From assembly GCA_907163375.1 (NCBI GenBank), contig CAJQUW010005768.1:1-64000 (forward strand): DNA of 64,000 nt, written 5' to 3'. The first letter of the stretch is position 1; each line of letters starts with the position of its first letter. The notes beneath the pieces are model-generated. The model searched no databases. It was not told the origin of the DNA and saw nothing but the letters and a program-made list of their open reading frames with translations. Origin of the DNA: Prostheceraeus crozeri. Taxonomy: Eukaryota > Platyhelminthes > Polycladida > Euryleptidae. Shown here in pieces: positions 1 through 10,187 of this stretch. Both the position numbers and the translations under genes were made by a program.

Positions 1-259
1 TTTTCCGAGGCTTCGTTCACCCGCTGGAGCCATTTTCGTAAAAATTCTAACTCTGTCGTTTTTTCGGTGATGGGCAAAAATCTTAAAGTTACTTCCAAGC
101 CTCAGCCAAGGAAGATAGGGACATCCTGTGCTTTCCAATGCATTTTTCTCACTCTTAGCTATGAAATGAGCTATTGCACGACTTTCTACGATCTCTAGAA
201 CCAAAGTTGGAAGTCTCGTCCAGAGGGGGGGGGACGTCCTCAAAATTTTTTCTCTCCGA

Positions 260-625
260 TTCCGCTGGAAACAACCTTCCTAACCCAAAATTTCACGTAG
301 ATTCCGAATCTGCCCTCCGTTTTCCCATCCGAGGCCTCCTTCATTCCGAATTCCGGCCTTTCTCATCCCAAAACGACCAAAACACGCCTTTTTTCTAACT
401 CTGTCATTCCTAGATTCCTACCCTTGCCTCACAGGAAAGTTCCTCTGGAAACATCCTTCCCAACCCAAAATTTCACGTAGACTCCGAATCTGAACTCCAA
501 TTTCCCATCCGAGCACTCCTTCCCGAAAAACAAGCTTTCTCATCCCAAAACCACCAAAACCTACCTTTTCTAACTCTATCCTTCCCACATCCTTCCCCTA
601 TCCTACCCTTGCCTCACAGTTCCTC
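260..625. repeat. Two-unit tandem duplication, 180-bp period
   Basis: Two adjacent copies (about 260-439 and 440-625) start with tccgctggaaac / tcctctggaaac, share the block aacccaaaatttcacgtag at an exact 180-bp offset, and both end in ctacccttgcctcacag. The DNA is strongly pyrimidine-rich. A weaker partial unit may precede it (ttctaactctgtcg near 44). The copies are diverged. No coding function is evident; a 74-codon open frame across the first copy is probably a by-product of the skewed composition. Confidence 0.7.
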
Positions 626-640
626 CTTCCTTCCTTCCAG

Positions 641-1865
641 AGGGGGGGTAGGGAACAGTTTCCTCCTCACGGACCCATTGCTCACAACACATCCTTGGTC
701 ATCATCCTTGGTCAGCATGATGACTCATCGTTGCACATTTTGGACTTGAATTTGTCACGGGGTTACTACTCCTACCCACCACTGTTTGACATGAAATTTG
801 AGGAAATATCACAGACCTACGACGGAGTTGATCATAAAATGCGAATCCTCTAAGTTATGCCTAAGTTCCATGCGCCAAAGCAATTTATCTATGTGACGCA
901 GAAAGTGGGTTTCCTCTCGGTCGTGAACCACTCGTCCGTCATTCACCCCTAATCGTCGTCATCCTTGGATATATGAGATTGACAAATGCCTGTTCAGTTC
1001 GATGCATCTTGTGTGACTGTGTATTTTGAATGGGAAACCGATCCGGAGTAACCCTTAGCTTGAAGAAATAGTGTGTACAGATTGAAACAATCTCTATGAG
1101 ACTGTTACTTTTGGGGAAATCCTTTCATCATAAGTATCATGACAGCATCACTGCTGTAATCGAGATACCATCAAATTTCATCACGTATCAATGCGCTGTT
1201 GGCGTCTACTATTTTTTGAAATTGTACCAAAGAAATTCTACACCCTTTTCCAGTGATGCTGTTCTTGTAAGTCGTGTTGTGACTGTTAAGAAATTGCTCT
1301 GCATGCATTGCTTCCGTCAAGCTGCGCTTCACCTCTCAATGGGGCTGTTATTTCTTCAGTCTACATTTATGCAAAGACTGCATACACAGAATTTCATCTG
1401 CGCGCGCTTTGGTTTTCTATGATGGAAAGGTCGTATGTAACCTAAATATCGAAATGGCACATCGTAGAATTAGACAAATTGCTCCTTCTTGCTATTGGAA
1501 ATTGACAGCTATTATTCGATTGCTTTTGTGAATTGACAGTAAGCTGTCAACAGAGGACACTAGATCCAGTGAGAGAGGCGTGCGTGCTGTGATCTCAGTT
1601 CGCACACATCAAAACACACATCGATGTCTGGCTAACACACAGTGTATGCCACAGAATTAGACAGGTTGGCTCTTCTTCTGTTTGACTAGAAAAGAAGCAG
1701 TGGAACATGCTAACATAATACCATAGAAATTGAATAAAAAGCAGCCAGTTCTACATGTACATTAAACATGCCAAATTATGCGAAGTTTCAGTAACTGTTA
1801 TCAACCGGATCACACAGCAAAGAGACACAGACGATGTCAAGCTCTGCAGAGAAGCTTGTAAACGT
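641..1865. other. No recognisable feature
   Basis: AT-rich sequence without a recognised gene. The longest frame (108 codons, 1096-1422, plus strand) has no recognisable motif and no supporting splice or codon context, so it is not called as a gene. Confidence 0.5.
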
Positions 1866-2470
1866 TTTTTCGTGCGCCTGGCAACTTTTTAACAATGATC
1901 GGAGGGCCCAGTATTATTGAGAAAACTTTTGCGCAATGATTTGAATTCTTCGAATCTGAAGGAATCGTGGCGATCGAGACATTTTGAAGGAACTCACAGC
2001 AATCCGTAAGCGGCGCACGACTTTTTCCTTTCTCTGCAAGGCATTCGAAAATTCTTTTTGTACACTTGGCAAGCTCCTGCATGTGACATCGTTTTGAATC
2101 AGTTTTCACTTCTAGCGAAGTAATACGCTTAAAGAATCTAATGCTGTGGTGTATGCACTATGCAGTGAGGAATGCCGAGGAGAGGATGTGAAATCATCAA
2201 GTGAACTAATTTTCATACGACTGCTATTTTTTTAACAATGAACGGCAAGGCCAACATTATGGAGAAAACTTGTGCGCAATGATCTGAATTCTTCGAATCT
2301 GAAGGAATCGTGGCAATCGAAGAACTTTGATAGAATTCAGAGCAATCCGCAAGCGACGTACGACTATTTTTCCTTTTCTCCTTGAGGCATTAGGAATTCC
2401 TTTTTGCCCATTTAGTAAATTCCGCGATGTGCCGGCGATTTCGAATCAATCACACTTCCAGCAAAACGAA
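1866..2470. repeat. Diverged tandem duplication, about 343-bp offset
   Basis: Copy A (about 1866-2125) and copy B (about 2209-2470) share aacaatg, gcgcaatgat and the longer block attcttcgaatctgaaggaa at a constant 343-bp offset, with scattered substitutions and small indels. On the minus strand copy A holds a 90-codon open frame (1837-2109) that is interrupted in copy B. The unit could be a duplicated exon or a transposon-internal repeat. I do not recognise the translated protein. Confidence 0.7.
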
Positions 2471-2751
2471 GCATATAAACAAAATATTTAATTCTGTGCC
2501 TGTCAGCGATTGCCGCTGAATCACTGTGATCTGATCTGTGGCAATTAAAGTAAGACAGATATAATGAATTCGTATGCATTCATGTGTTTCAAGACTACAT
2601 GTTTAAAAAAACATAAAACTTAATTCTAGTTCTAGATACAGACAATCAGATTACTATCTACTGCATCAAAAATAAAGAATATAGTGCACTACCGGACTTA
2701 AATTCTTCAGCTACAATGATTATAACGAAATTGACTATGAAACATAATTGA

Positions 2752-2958
2752 GTCAGCCCGAACTCGGCCCAGTGCACGCAACTGGGAGTTGATCCTGTAC
2801 AACTCATCAATATTCAAAAGAAGTTGAATAAATATTTTTCTATTACCTTGCCTCCCACTTCCTATTTTATAGCTGATGCATGGGCTGCCACAAAAGACGC
2901 CATTAAGCTAGTCAAGGATATGGCTTCTCTTCGCGCATTAGATCGCTTGCATGAGTAA
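2752..2958 (+). pseudogene. Unrecognised coding-like segment without ATG
   Basis: A 68-codon frame between two stops has balanced amino acid use unlike its AT-rich surroundings, including a stretch LPPTSYFIADAWAATKDAI followed by KLVKDMASLRALDR. There is no ATG start and no clear splice signals. It could be an exon or a transposon ORF relic. I cannot name a family. Confidence 0.2.
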
Positions 2959-3719
2959 ATGATTGATCTTTCCATAGCCTTTTAATTGGTGCATCATGGA
3001 GAGTGTACTTTTCAAATGTTATTACAAGCTGGCATTGCAATGCAAATATGGTACCCGACGGTTTTCATCAACCAACTTTATGAAAATCGTTTTTACAAGT
3101 AATTTTTGTAAAATTGCCTAGTAATGAAGTTAAAAATGAATGAAGAAAATTGAAAATTTATTGAAAATAGAAAAACAAATTGCAGCTGTTGTGGTCATGT
3201 TGCTTTGATACAAAATTGTGATTTATCATAGTTGCAGAAATGTACAAACAGTGTGAAGGTGCTTGATTGATTTTGTGCGCTTGGTCAGTTAGTGAAGAAC
3301 CACTTACTATGCAGAAAGCGATGTGTGTGTGTGTTTGTTTTTTTCTATAAAAAAAGTAAGATGTTGCTCAGAATTATGTCCAACCTCCCTCCACCTCCAG
3401 AAATTATTCCGTCGCATTAATGCAACTATTCCAATTCAGTAATAAAAAGTGTAGAAACGTTGTTGTGTACAAGTCAAAATCTCAGCGATAACGCAACCAC
3501 TGTGGTTGAGACTTAGCACCATTTGACTCTAGACAATGAAAGAAAATTTCAAAACTGCATAGTCCAACACATATGTGCATATACAGTGAAATATAAAATG
3601 CTAGCCAGCCTGAGATTTCGAAGCACTCCAGCCATCAAAGTTATGTCCCTTGCACCCCTACATGTCCGTCAAGTTTTGGTTGGGAAAATTGAGTTAATCG
3701 ATGTAGATATTTTGGTACG
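2959..3719. other. No recognisable feature; short GT run
   Basis: AT-rich sequence. A short (GT)n tract followed by a T tract lies near 3320-3345. A 66-codon frame at 3523-3723 has no recognised motif but runs up to the SGNH-like remnant that follows. Confidence 0.4.
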
Positions 3720-3821
3720 CTAGGAGATTCCATATTCCGTGATGTTGACATTCCAGGACCTGAAGTTCTCTGGCTGACTTTATTGAGACATGCTGTGAAA
3801 CAATTCGGCCTGGAGTTGTGA
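3720..3821 (+). pseudogene. SGNH/GDSL hydrolase-like remnant
   Basis: The frame reads LGDSIFRDVDIPG and continues to a stop after 33 codons. GDS followed by a hydrophobic residue and R resembles block I of SGNH hydrolases, which appear in several retrotransposon ORFs. Just past the stop another frame reads VLGGNKSVTVD, which could be a decayed GxN block III. Only the first motif is reasonably clear, so this may be chance or a fragment of a decayed retrotransposon ORF. Confidence 0.3.
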
Positions 3822-4338
3822 GTACTAGGTGGAAATAAGTCAGTGACTGTAGATCAGTGCTCTAAATGCAGGAGGCTGGGATTGTCATACATCCCTTACT
3901 TCTTTTCAGGGGCCTTTCACTGATTATGTCAGAAGGAGGCGAAGGTGTCGGAAATCGACCCCCTTACCTATTCTAGAAAGATACCAAATCATATTCATGT
4001 TTCGACGTACAATATTAGTGTAATTAATGTGTGCTTCCCGCCTTATGATAGGCTATTCAATGATCAGATGTTGTTGAATAGATGCTGGATGGCATTAATT
4101 AAATCATGAATAGTCACTGAGAGCAGAATGACTAGTAAGATAATTGAAAATGAGGCATTACTAAACACACAAACACACTGTCATGGTTGCTGCCAATAAT
4201 AATCTTGAACTTGAAACTAGACATCACTTTGCATCCCTGCAGTGGTCGATATTGTTGAAAAGGACTTCGGTCGTCTGTCTCCATTCAAATATATGAAAAG
4301 ACAAAGAAAACAACATCTCCAAGTGATCAACCGATATA

Positions 4339-4368
4339 TTTCGCGCGCCGTCCACCATGTATCGTCAG
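4339..4368 (-). ncRNA. Hammerhead-ribozyme-like core, left PLE end
   Basis: Read on the minus strand this is CTGACGA (4368-4362), then a degenerate helix II region, then GAAA (4342-4339) followed by tatatcgg. Both conserved core blocks match CUGANGA and GAAA. Helix II is poorly paired in this copy, so cleavage activity is doubtful. Confidence 0.4.
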
Positions 4369-4632
4369 GTTACAATGAATAAGCGAACGAGCAATCTAAA
4401 ACGGGAGTTGGAACTTATTTACTATGATTTGCGGGGCAACGGTTTTAGCCATGGGAAAGCCAAGCAGGTATATACAAAAAGAATTGGAAATTCTCAAAAC
4501 AGTGACGGAGCAGAAGATTCTAATTTTCGAGGAGTGGTTTTTCCTTCCATGAGTGTCGAATAAGGTGTGCACCATTTTCAAGAAGGCTGGTTACCTCCCT
4601 GCAAGTTGAGCAGCTAGCTCACTAAAAATCCA

Positions 4633-4878
4633 TTGATGCTGCTCCTGAAAAATTCACTGACTTATGAGTGGTATATAATATTCCATGTAGTGATTTCAGC
4701 TGGTCATACACTGGTGAATCAAGTCGGACGATCGGAGATCGCGTTCAGGAGCACAAACATTGTGCATCACATATCAGAAAGTGATCATCAAATAAATTGG
4801 AACTCTGCCAAAACGATGGAGATGGAGGCTCTGTATGCTCGTTGGGTTTTAAAGAAACTTTATGTACCAAGAAGTTAG
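4633..4878 (+). pseudogene. PLE GIY-YIG endonuclease region, decayed
   Basis: The frame contains NQVGRSE followed by IVHHISESDHQINWNSAKTM and an ME..ALYARWVLKK segment. This is the arrangement of the C-terminal endonuclease domain of Penelope-like polyproteins: GIY-YIG strand remnant, then Sxx..H.......H.I.W, then an Arg/Lys-rich ending. The GIY-YIG motif itself is incomplete. It lies between the inverted PLE ends, which supports the call. Confidence 0.5.
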
Positions 4879-5103
4879 ATAGTGGCAGCCGTGTTAAGGC
4901 ACAGGTCAGCAAGGCTTGGACTACTGTTTGTGCATAGGTGTGTTTGTAATAAGTTTTGAGATTTTATGTGCGGTATTTATTGGTTTTCTTTTTCTAATTC
5001 TGTCTTTCTTTGATTCTACTTTCAACGGGTTTATTAGTAGTGTATTATGAAGTCTTTCTTTGCTATAAACCTTCAGCCATTGTTACTTGTAAGTTTCACC
5101 TAG

Positions 5104-5915
5104 AGGCAGTATCATTAAAGACAATGAAAGCATCGATGAGGATGACCACCATCGCATCCAGCAAGCATCGATAGTTTTTGGCCGCCTATGGGCGGGAGTA
5201 TTTCTCAACAAAAACCTTCGCCAACGCACCAAGATTGTCGTCTTGGTCTTTTGTTTTTTTGTCATAAAATTTGCCATAGGACTGTCCACGCTTCTATATG
5301 GATGCGAATGCTGGACACCATATCGCAAGCACATCAAGAAACTCGAAGCTTTTCAGATCCGCTGCCTTCAAAAGATCCTTGGGGTCATATGGAGAGACAG
5401 GATCCCACACTCAGAAATCCTTCTTCGCGCAAGGACATCAAGTGTAGATGCCCTCATCAACCACCACGTCCTTCGCTGGACTGGCCACGTCATCCGCATG
5501 GCAGACAACCGCCTCCCCAAGATCACTCTATTCAGCGAACTAGAGAACGGATCCCGACCACATGGTTGCTCCAAACGCCGATATCGAAACCACCTGAAAG
5601 ACGTACTGAACAGCTGCGGAATCCCCACCGACACCCTGGAGGAGAAAGCGTGCAATAGACCGACTTGACGAGCACAGTGCCATCAAGGAGTCGCCAATTT
5701 TGAGGAAATCCGAAGGCTGAACCTGGAGGAGAAACGTCGCCAACGACACCAACGCCGCCTCAACCCACCATCCATCCAAGAAAACGAATTTCCTTATCCT
5801 CACTGCCCCCGGATACTCAAAGCAAGGATCGGACTTTACTGGCATCTCAAACATCGACACTAACAAGCAGAGTGTCGTCGTCAACAATTGACGGACAGCC
5901 ATAAGCAAGTAAGTA
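5104..5915 (+). mobile_element. 5'-truncated LINE, C-terminal end of the RT polyprotein
   Basis: Frames across this interval read SIDEDDHHRIQQASIVFGRL, then TLLYGCECWTPYRKHIKKLE, then RWTGHVIRMADNRLPK, and finally FPYPHCPRILKARIGLYWHL before a stop near 5863. This order is characteristic of the post-RT region of a widespread group of animal non-LTR retrotransposons, ending in a CxxC..H..H finger. The frame shifts at least twice, and there is a T-rich insertion near 5245-5275. The 3' end reads gccataagcaagtaagtaag, a short tandem tail typical of LINE ends. The copy is severely 5'-truncated and sits inside the PLE relic. Confidence 0.75.
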
Positions 5916-5998
5916 AGCTACTTGTAAGTGCACGGCTTAAGCATCATTCCTAATTATTCGCTTGACAGCTCATCATCCGTTTGCCTATTCATTGTAGC

Positions 5999-6032
5999 CT
6001 GACGATGCGTGGTGGATGCCACGCGAAATATG
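5999..6032 (+). ncRNA. Hammerhead-ribozyme motif, right PLE end
   Basis: CTGACGA (5999-6005) is followed by one T, then helix II formed by GCGTGG (6007-6012) and CCACGC (6019-6024) around loop TGGATG, then GAAA (6025-6028) and tatgta. All conserved core blocks (CUGANGA, perfect 6-bp helix II, GAAA) are present. PLE ends are known to carry minimal hammerheads with a very short helix III. The single extra base between CUGANGA and helix II recurs in the other PLE copies of this window. Confidence 0.6.
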
Positions 6033-6163
6033 TATACTGTATATATATATGTGATCACTTGGAGATGATTTTTCTCGGTTCTTTCCTATATTTTGAGTGT
6101 TCAATGTCATAATTGACAAATTCTTCTGGTCTTCGCAAAGATCACATTGTTAATTGATTATTC

Positions 6164-6248
6164 ATGGTCATAGACTCCTAGATATATATGGAGTATATAT
6201 ATAGAATCAAAATATGCCCACTATATGGATTTAGGAGTCTATGTTCAT
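6164..6248. repeat. Small foldback
   Basis: The left arm catagactcctagatatatat and the right arm atatggatttaggagtctat are imperfect reverse complements separated by an AT-rich spacer. It may be a very short MITE or a slipped AT palindrome. Confidence 0.5.
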
Positions 6249-6256
6249 GATGTGTG

Positions 6257-7123
6257 GCATCAGTTTAGTGAGGGCTATGTAGTAGGGTGTGACTGGTCCC
6301 TCTACTTTCTCGCATACAGCCCAACTTGTTTTGTAAGTGAGGTTAGATATCAAGATAATGTATGTAAAATTTTAGGTCTCTACGATGACGTCATGGGGTT
6401 CCTCATGAGGTTTAAATATGGTAGCGTACATGTAAATGAACAGTGATTATGTGGCTTTCAAAACCCAGTTAGGTTCGCTCTCTACCCCGAAAAAAGAATC
6501 TGGCATCGTCCGTTAAGCATTTCTAGCTACGTTTGCACACTACGGGTCATTTTTAATCAGTTTGTGCGATTTAGTACTTTTGAAACTGATTCACTCAAAT
6601 TGATTTCCGTCGGTAGAAATCGCGCTTAGTAACGCTAAATAACGCTTTAATGAGTCAATTGAAAGATTACAGACATTCATGAAAATCTTCGAAATACATT
6701 TCGAATTTGGCCGAAAGATGTCCTTAAGCGAATCCAAAATCCAGAAGACCGAGAGTTCCTGATGAAAAGCAATATCTTAGTACGACGGAGAGAAAACTTC
6801 AGACAGACAAGGAGCAAAGACATACTGAAGACGGAAACTTTAATGAAAATGTCATGTTAGCAGTTCCTCAATCTACGACGGTTCGATGCCGAAGGCTGAA
6901 GAAGACAGAATGTGAAATCAAAATATCGTTCGACGTACTGAAACCCCCTTCGTTAGTCTCGACTGCGGTTATAAATAAGATTTCTTCGACTGCGCGCGCT
7001 GGCCTATACTACTAAATCATTGGCCGATACGTGCCATGGTGATGCGAACGCTTTCGATCTGATTCCTACGCAATCCTTAAGACACAGGGTGGAAACAGTG
7101 TCTAAAATTGCAGAGCAAATCGC
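6257..7123. other. No recognisable feature
   Basis: No coding motif, tRNA or repeat partner within the window was seen here. A 73-codon frame at 6225-6446 has no recognisable motif. Confidence 0.4.
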
Positions 7124-7978
7124 GCCAAACTGAATCCCACCGATGCCTGGGACGGTAAGCTGATGGAAACTGCTTTTAATAAATATGTACCTGATGACCG
7201 TCTTCCGACATTGATGTCTGGATTTGGTGGCGTTAATCTATTTGGTGCTTCCCATCTTCTACTTAAATCTAAAGAAAATGCAGGGGATCTTACCTCAACA
7301 GCTACAGACTGGGACTACTCTTGATATAATGAGACAGTAGAATTGCATGGATAATCATTTTTCTATGGTGTTCGACATGTCGTCAACCCCCGGTCACTTG
7401 ACCACTGCCTATGCTTGCATTTAAGAGAGAGAAGCTAGACAGAACTCTGCAATGATGTGCGTGCCGGATGTCGGGGAATTTTTCTCACCAAACCACAGGA
7501 TGCTTTGAAAATCGAGGTGTCAGGAAGTCCAGAATTATCGATCTTCTTAAAATTCCGTGAACGATTTCAAGAGTTTGTAGCGATGAGAGCTCCATGCACT
7601 CATGATCAATTTCTGGTGGAACAGCGGAGCACCATCGTCAAATTCATGAACATCACTCAAAATTCAAATTCTGATATACTCCCACGTACTGATTATAAGG
7701 AATTACTCACACTGACATTGTCTCGCCTGAAATCAAATGAAAAAAAATCAGATTTGCTTAAGCCTGGAGAAGCTCATAGAGCGAGATGGATGTCGAAGAT
7801 AATTTACTCCGTCGAAAATGCTTTGATGAGCAAAGGGATCCTTCAACACCAGGAAAAAATTTATCTCAGAATCAATGATTGCAAAAATAACTTGAGTTGT
7901 CAATTTCGTTGGTCATGCATGCATTTCATGGTGGCACAATTGTCCAAGAAGCAATCAGCTCCGTCAGATGAATGACCT
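7124..7978 (+). pseudogene. Decayed transposase-like protein of an uncharacterised invertebrate family
   Basis: Three consecutive frames give NPTDAWDGKLMETAFNKY (from about 7133), GMVFDMSSTPGH (around 7360), and then a 172-codon frame (7457-7975) containing GSPELSIFLKFRERFQEF and LLKPGEAHRARWMSKIIYSV. The series FD.(S/T)S...G, then 'SGP..lF.rF', then 'PGa.H.ARWM.k.iYs' is how I remember a repeated, unnamed invertebrate protein family that behaves like a transposon ORF. The FD motif would supply a catalytic acid. Stop codons at about 7322 and before 7457 show that it is broken. The family assignment is from memory and the function is inferred. Confidence 0.45.
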
Positions 7979-8377
7979 TGTTCTTCTCAACAAAAACTTC
8001 ATCGTTGGTGACAGACTGCTGGTGACGCTGCACACCGGGCTATGAGAAACCATTAATGAATTTTAGCTCTTGGAATGATTCTTCTATCATTGTCTGATGA
8101 GTCACTGTATTCACTCATAAAGCAAAAAATTTGCCGATTCCACTAATGGGTCATTCAGGCCACATCAAAACGTCACATTTCAGAAAAAGTGAGTGGCGAA
8201 GGTTATCAGATTTTCTTGAAATTCTCATATTTTCATCATTTGGGTCTATCTAGATGAATTCAAAAATATTTCGGAAAAATTCCATCGGGGAGGTCACTTA
8301 CGTGGCCTTGACCTATTCGAATTTTTCTATTTTTAGAGAATTTATGAAAAATCTATACATCTTTGACGTCCTACATC

Positions 8378-9092
8378 CAGGGATGCGGAGTCCTATCATT
8401 TTGATAGGACTCCGACTCCGACTCCGGGGGTTGATAGGACTCCGACTCCGGGTGGCAAGCATATATAGCCTAGTTTTTTGAAAAAACTGGTAACCTACAG
8501 CATAGATAATTATAGGCTTACCTGAACTTATGTTTAGTGATCATTCCTGCATCAATTATCAATAGTTTTCGATGAGTCTATCAAATGTCGCTTTAAGTTG
8601 GATGCATGCGACACGGCTCCTCCCATCTTGTTGATGTGTGCTTCACACGGTTTTTCTCCAGTCTCTACCAGGTAGGAAAATCCCTCCTTCTTCAAAAAAA
8701 ATGAGTACACTTTCGATTTTAATATGCGGTCTGGAGGAGCCATCACACACGATTAACGTGAGGGTAAGAGGTAATGTTCTCAAACAAACTAATATTTCAT
8801 TTTTGTCTCTGATGTGACATTTGGTGCGTAGGTGTGATCGAGGCTAGGAAGGCTTGTCTTCGCTACTAAATAACCGAGTGAAAAGACAATCCTTTTTCAC
8901 TATCACGGTTCATTCCCTCAGTTATTACAAGCTTTGCATGTACTGCTGTCTCAGTACTTTTGTCTGACGGAGAAAGTTGACAGTGACAGATATGCACGAG
9001 AATAGATAATTTGTTTGTATTTACTTCGGGTCTAGTTATAGGCCGGAGTCCGGAGTCCAATCATTTGATAGGACTCCGACTCCACACCCCTG
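8378..9092 (-). mobile_element. hAT-type DNA transposon, non-autonomous
   Basis: The 715-bp element starts cagggatgcggagtc and ends gactccacacccctg, giving hAT-like terminal inverted repeats. It is flanked by a perfect 8-bp target duplication cctacatc (8370-8377 and 9093-9100), the hallmark length for hAT. Subterminal motifs gataggactccgactcc recur at both ends. A short minus-strand frame (8552-8746) resembles a BED-finger remnant. There is no room for a full transposase, so it is an internally deleted derivative. Confidence 0.9.
8552..8746 (-). pseudogene. BED-finger-like remnant of a hAT transposase
   Basis: The 64-codon frame has SKVYSFFLKKEGFSYLVE followed by a C..H-type region and NLKRHLIDSSKT, resembling the N-terminal BED zinc finger of hAT transposases (S.vW..F ... 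C ... L..HL). The usual CxxC pair is incomplete. Its position inside a hAT element supports the reading. Confidence 0.5.
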
Positions 9093-10187
9093 CCTACATC
9101 ACCGATCTCGCAGCGAAGTTGAGGAAAATTCTTCTTGGACTGCTTCATTGATACCCAACCCTAGACGATCCAAGCGGAATCCGCAACTTTTTCGCTGCGA
9201 AAAAAATTCTATGGGCTCTCAAAAAAGCATATTTCAGAGAATTTTTAAAAAAATCGAATTTTCAAACATTTCTTAAAAAATGCAAAAATAGTTTTGCGGT
9301 ACCTTCTTTCACAGGCGACCACAAATACATCCAAATGATGTACAAAATTATATTTAGAAAATCAACAGGGATCGGCAAACTGGTTTTTGAATCTCAAATT
9401 ATATGAACAATATTCAATATTTTGCATCTTAGACTCAGTCCTGACAATTTCTCTCAGCAACTACGTCAATTCTGATAGGTCGAGTGTCTTACGCTTCACA
9501 TTATCTATCTGAAACTGCAATCAGAAGCAACTTTTTCCACCCAGAAGTATGATTTTTTGTATTTGAAAATGTGGTAAAATTAGTTTGTTTTTTTGTGTTG
9601 CTACTATCAAATCTATAAGTAGTATGTGCTTTGTAATGAACAGATTGTTCATCTCAATGAAAGGATACACTCAATAACTAAAGGAAATAATTTCATTTAT
9701 TATCGTGACTCATATTTTTATGGCATAACATTTGAACTTAGCAAACTCTAGTATCTATTTCAAATCTAGGAAAATCATTTTCAGAATTAGCATGGCTTGT
9801 AAAATCCTCTAGAGTTCAGTAGTGTTGGTTCTTCAATTTTCTTCACGACGTCCCTCTTAGATAAGTGTGAACATCGGGAGACTTGGAGTACCCGAAATAT
9901 TGTCCTGCTCTGGCTAGAGTGCCGACTTCTGCCCAATTCTCACTGATCGAAATTATTTGTCCAGGATATTGATCGCCTAAGTAATCGACAAAGGTCCAAT
10001 CATTTTGTCGAGTAATTTTCTTATTTACTAAAATGAGAAGTAAATAAAGACCGGTTTTATGTTTTATTTGGTTTACAATAAACTAACTGTTCTTTTATCT
10101 TAGAAAGGTCTAGATTAAAATGATCTCATTCTTCATTTTATATATCATGGCTCAATTTGGCACAATCTGCTGTCGACGAATTTTCTA

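Larger units (their letters stand above)
4309..6075 (+). mobile_element. Penelope-like element relic with inverted terminal segments
   Basis: The two ends share gatcacttggagatg and a hammerhead-type core (CTGACGA ... GAAATAT) in opposite orientations: the left end reads on the minus strand (4309-4370) and the right end on the plus strand (5999-6075). Such inverted pLTR-like ends are typical of PLEs. Between them lies a GIY-YIG-type endonuclease remnant (4633-4878), and a truncated LINE has been inserted at about 5100-5915. The reverse transcriptase is not recognisable here, so most of the original body is lost or decayed. Confidence 0.6.
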
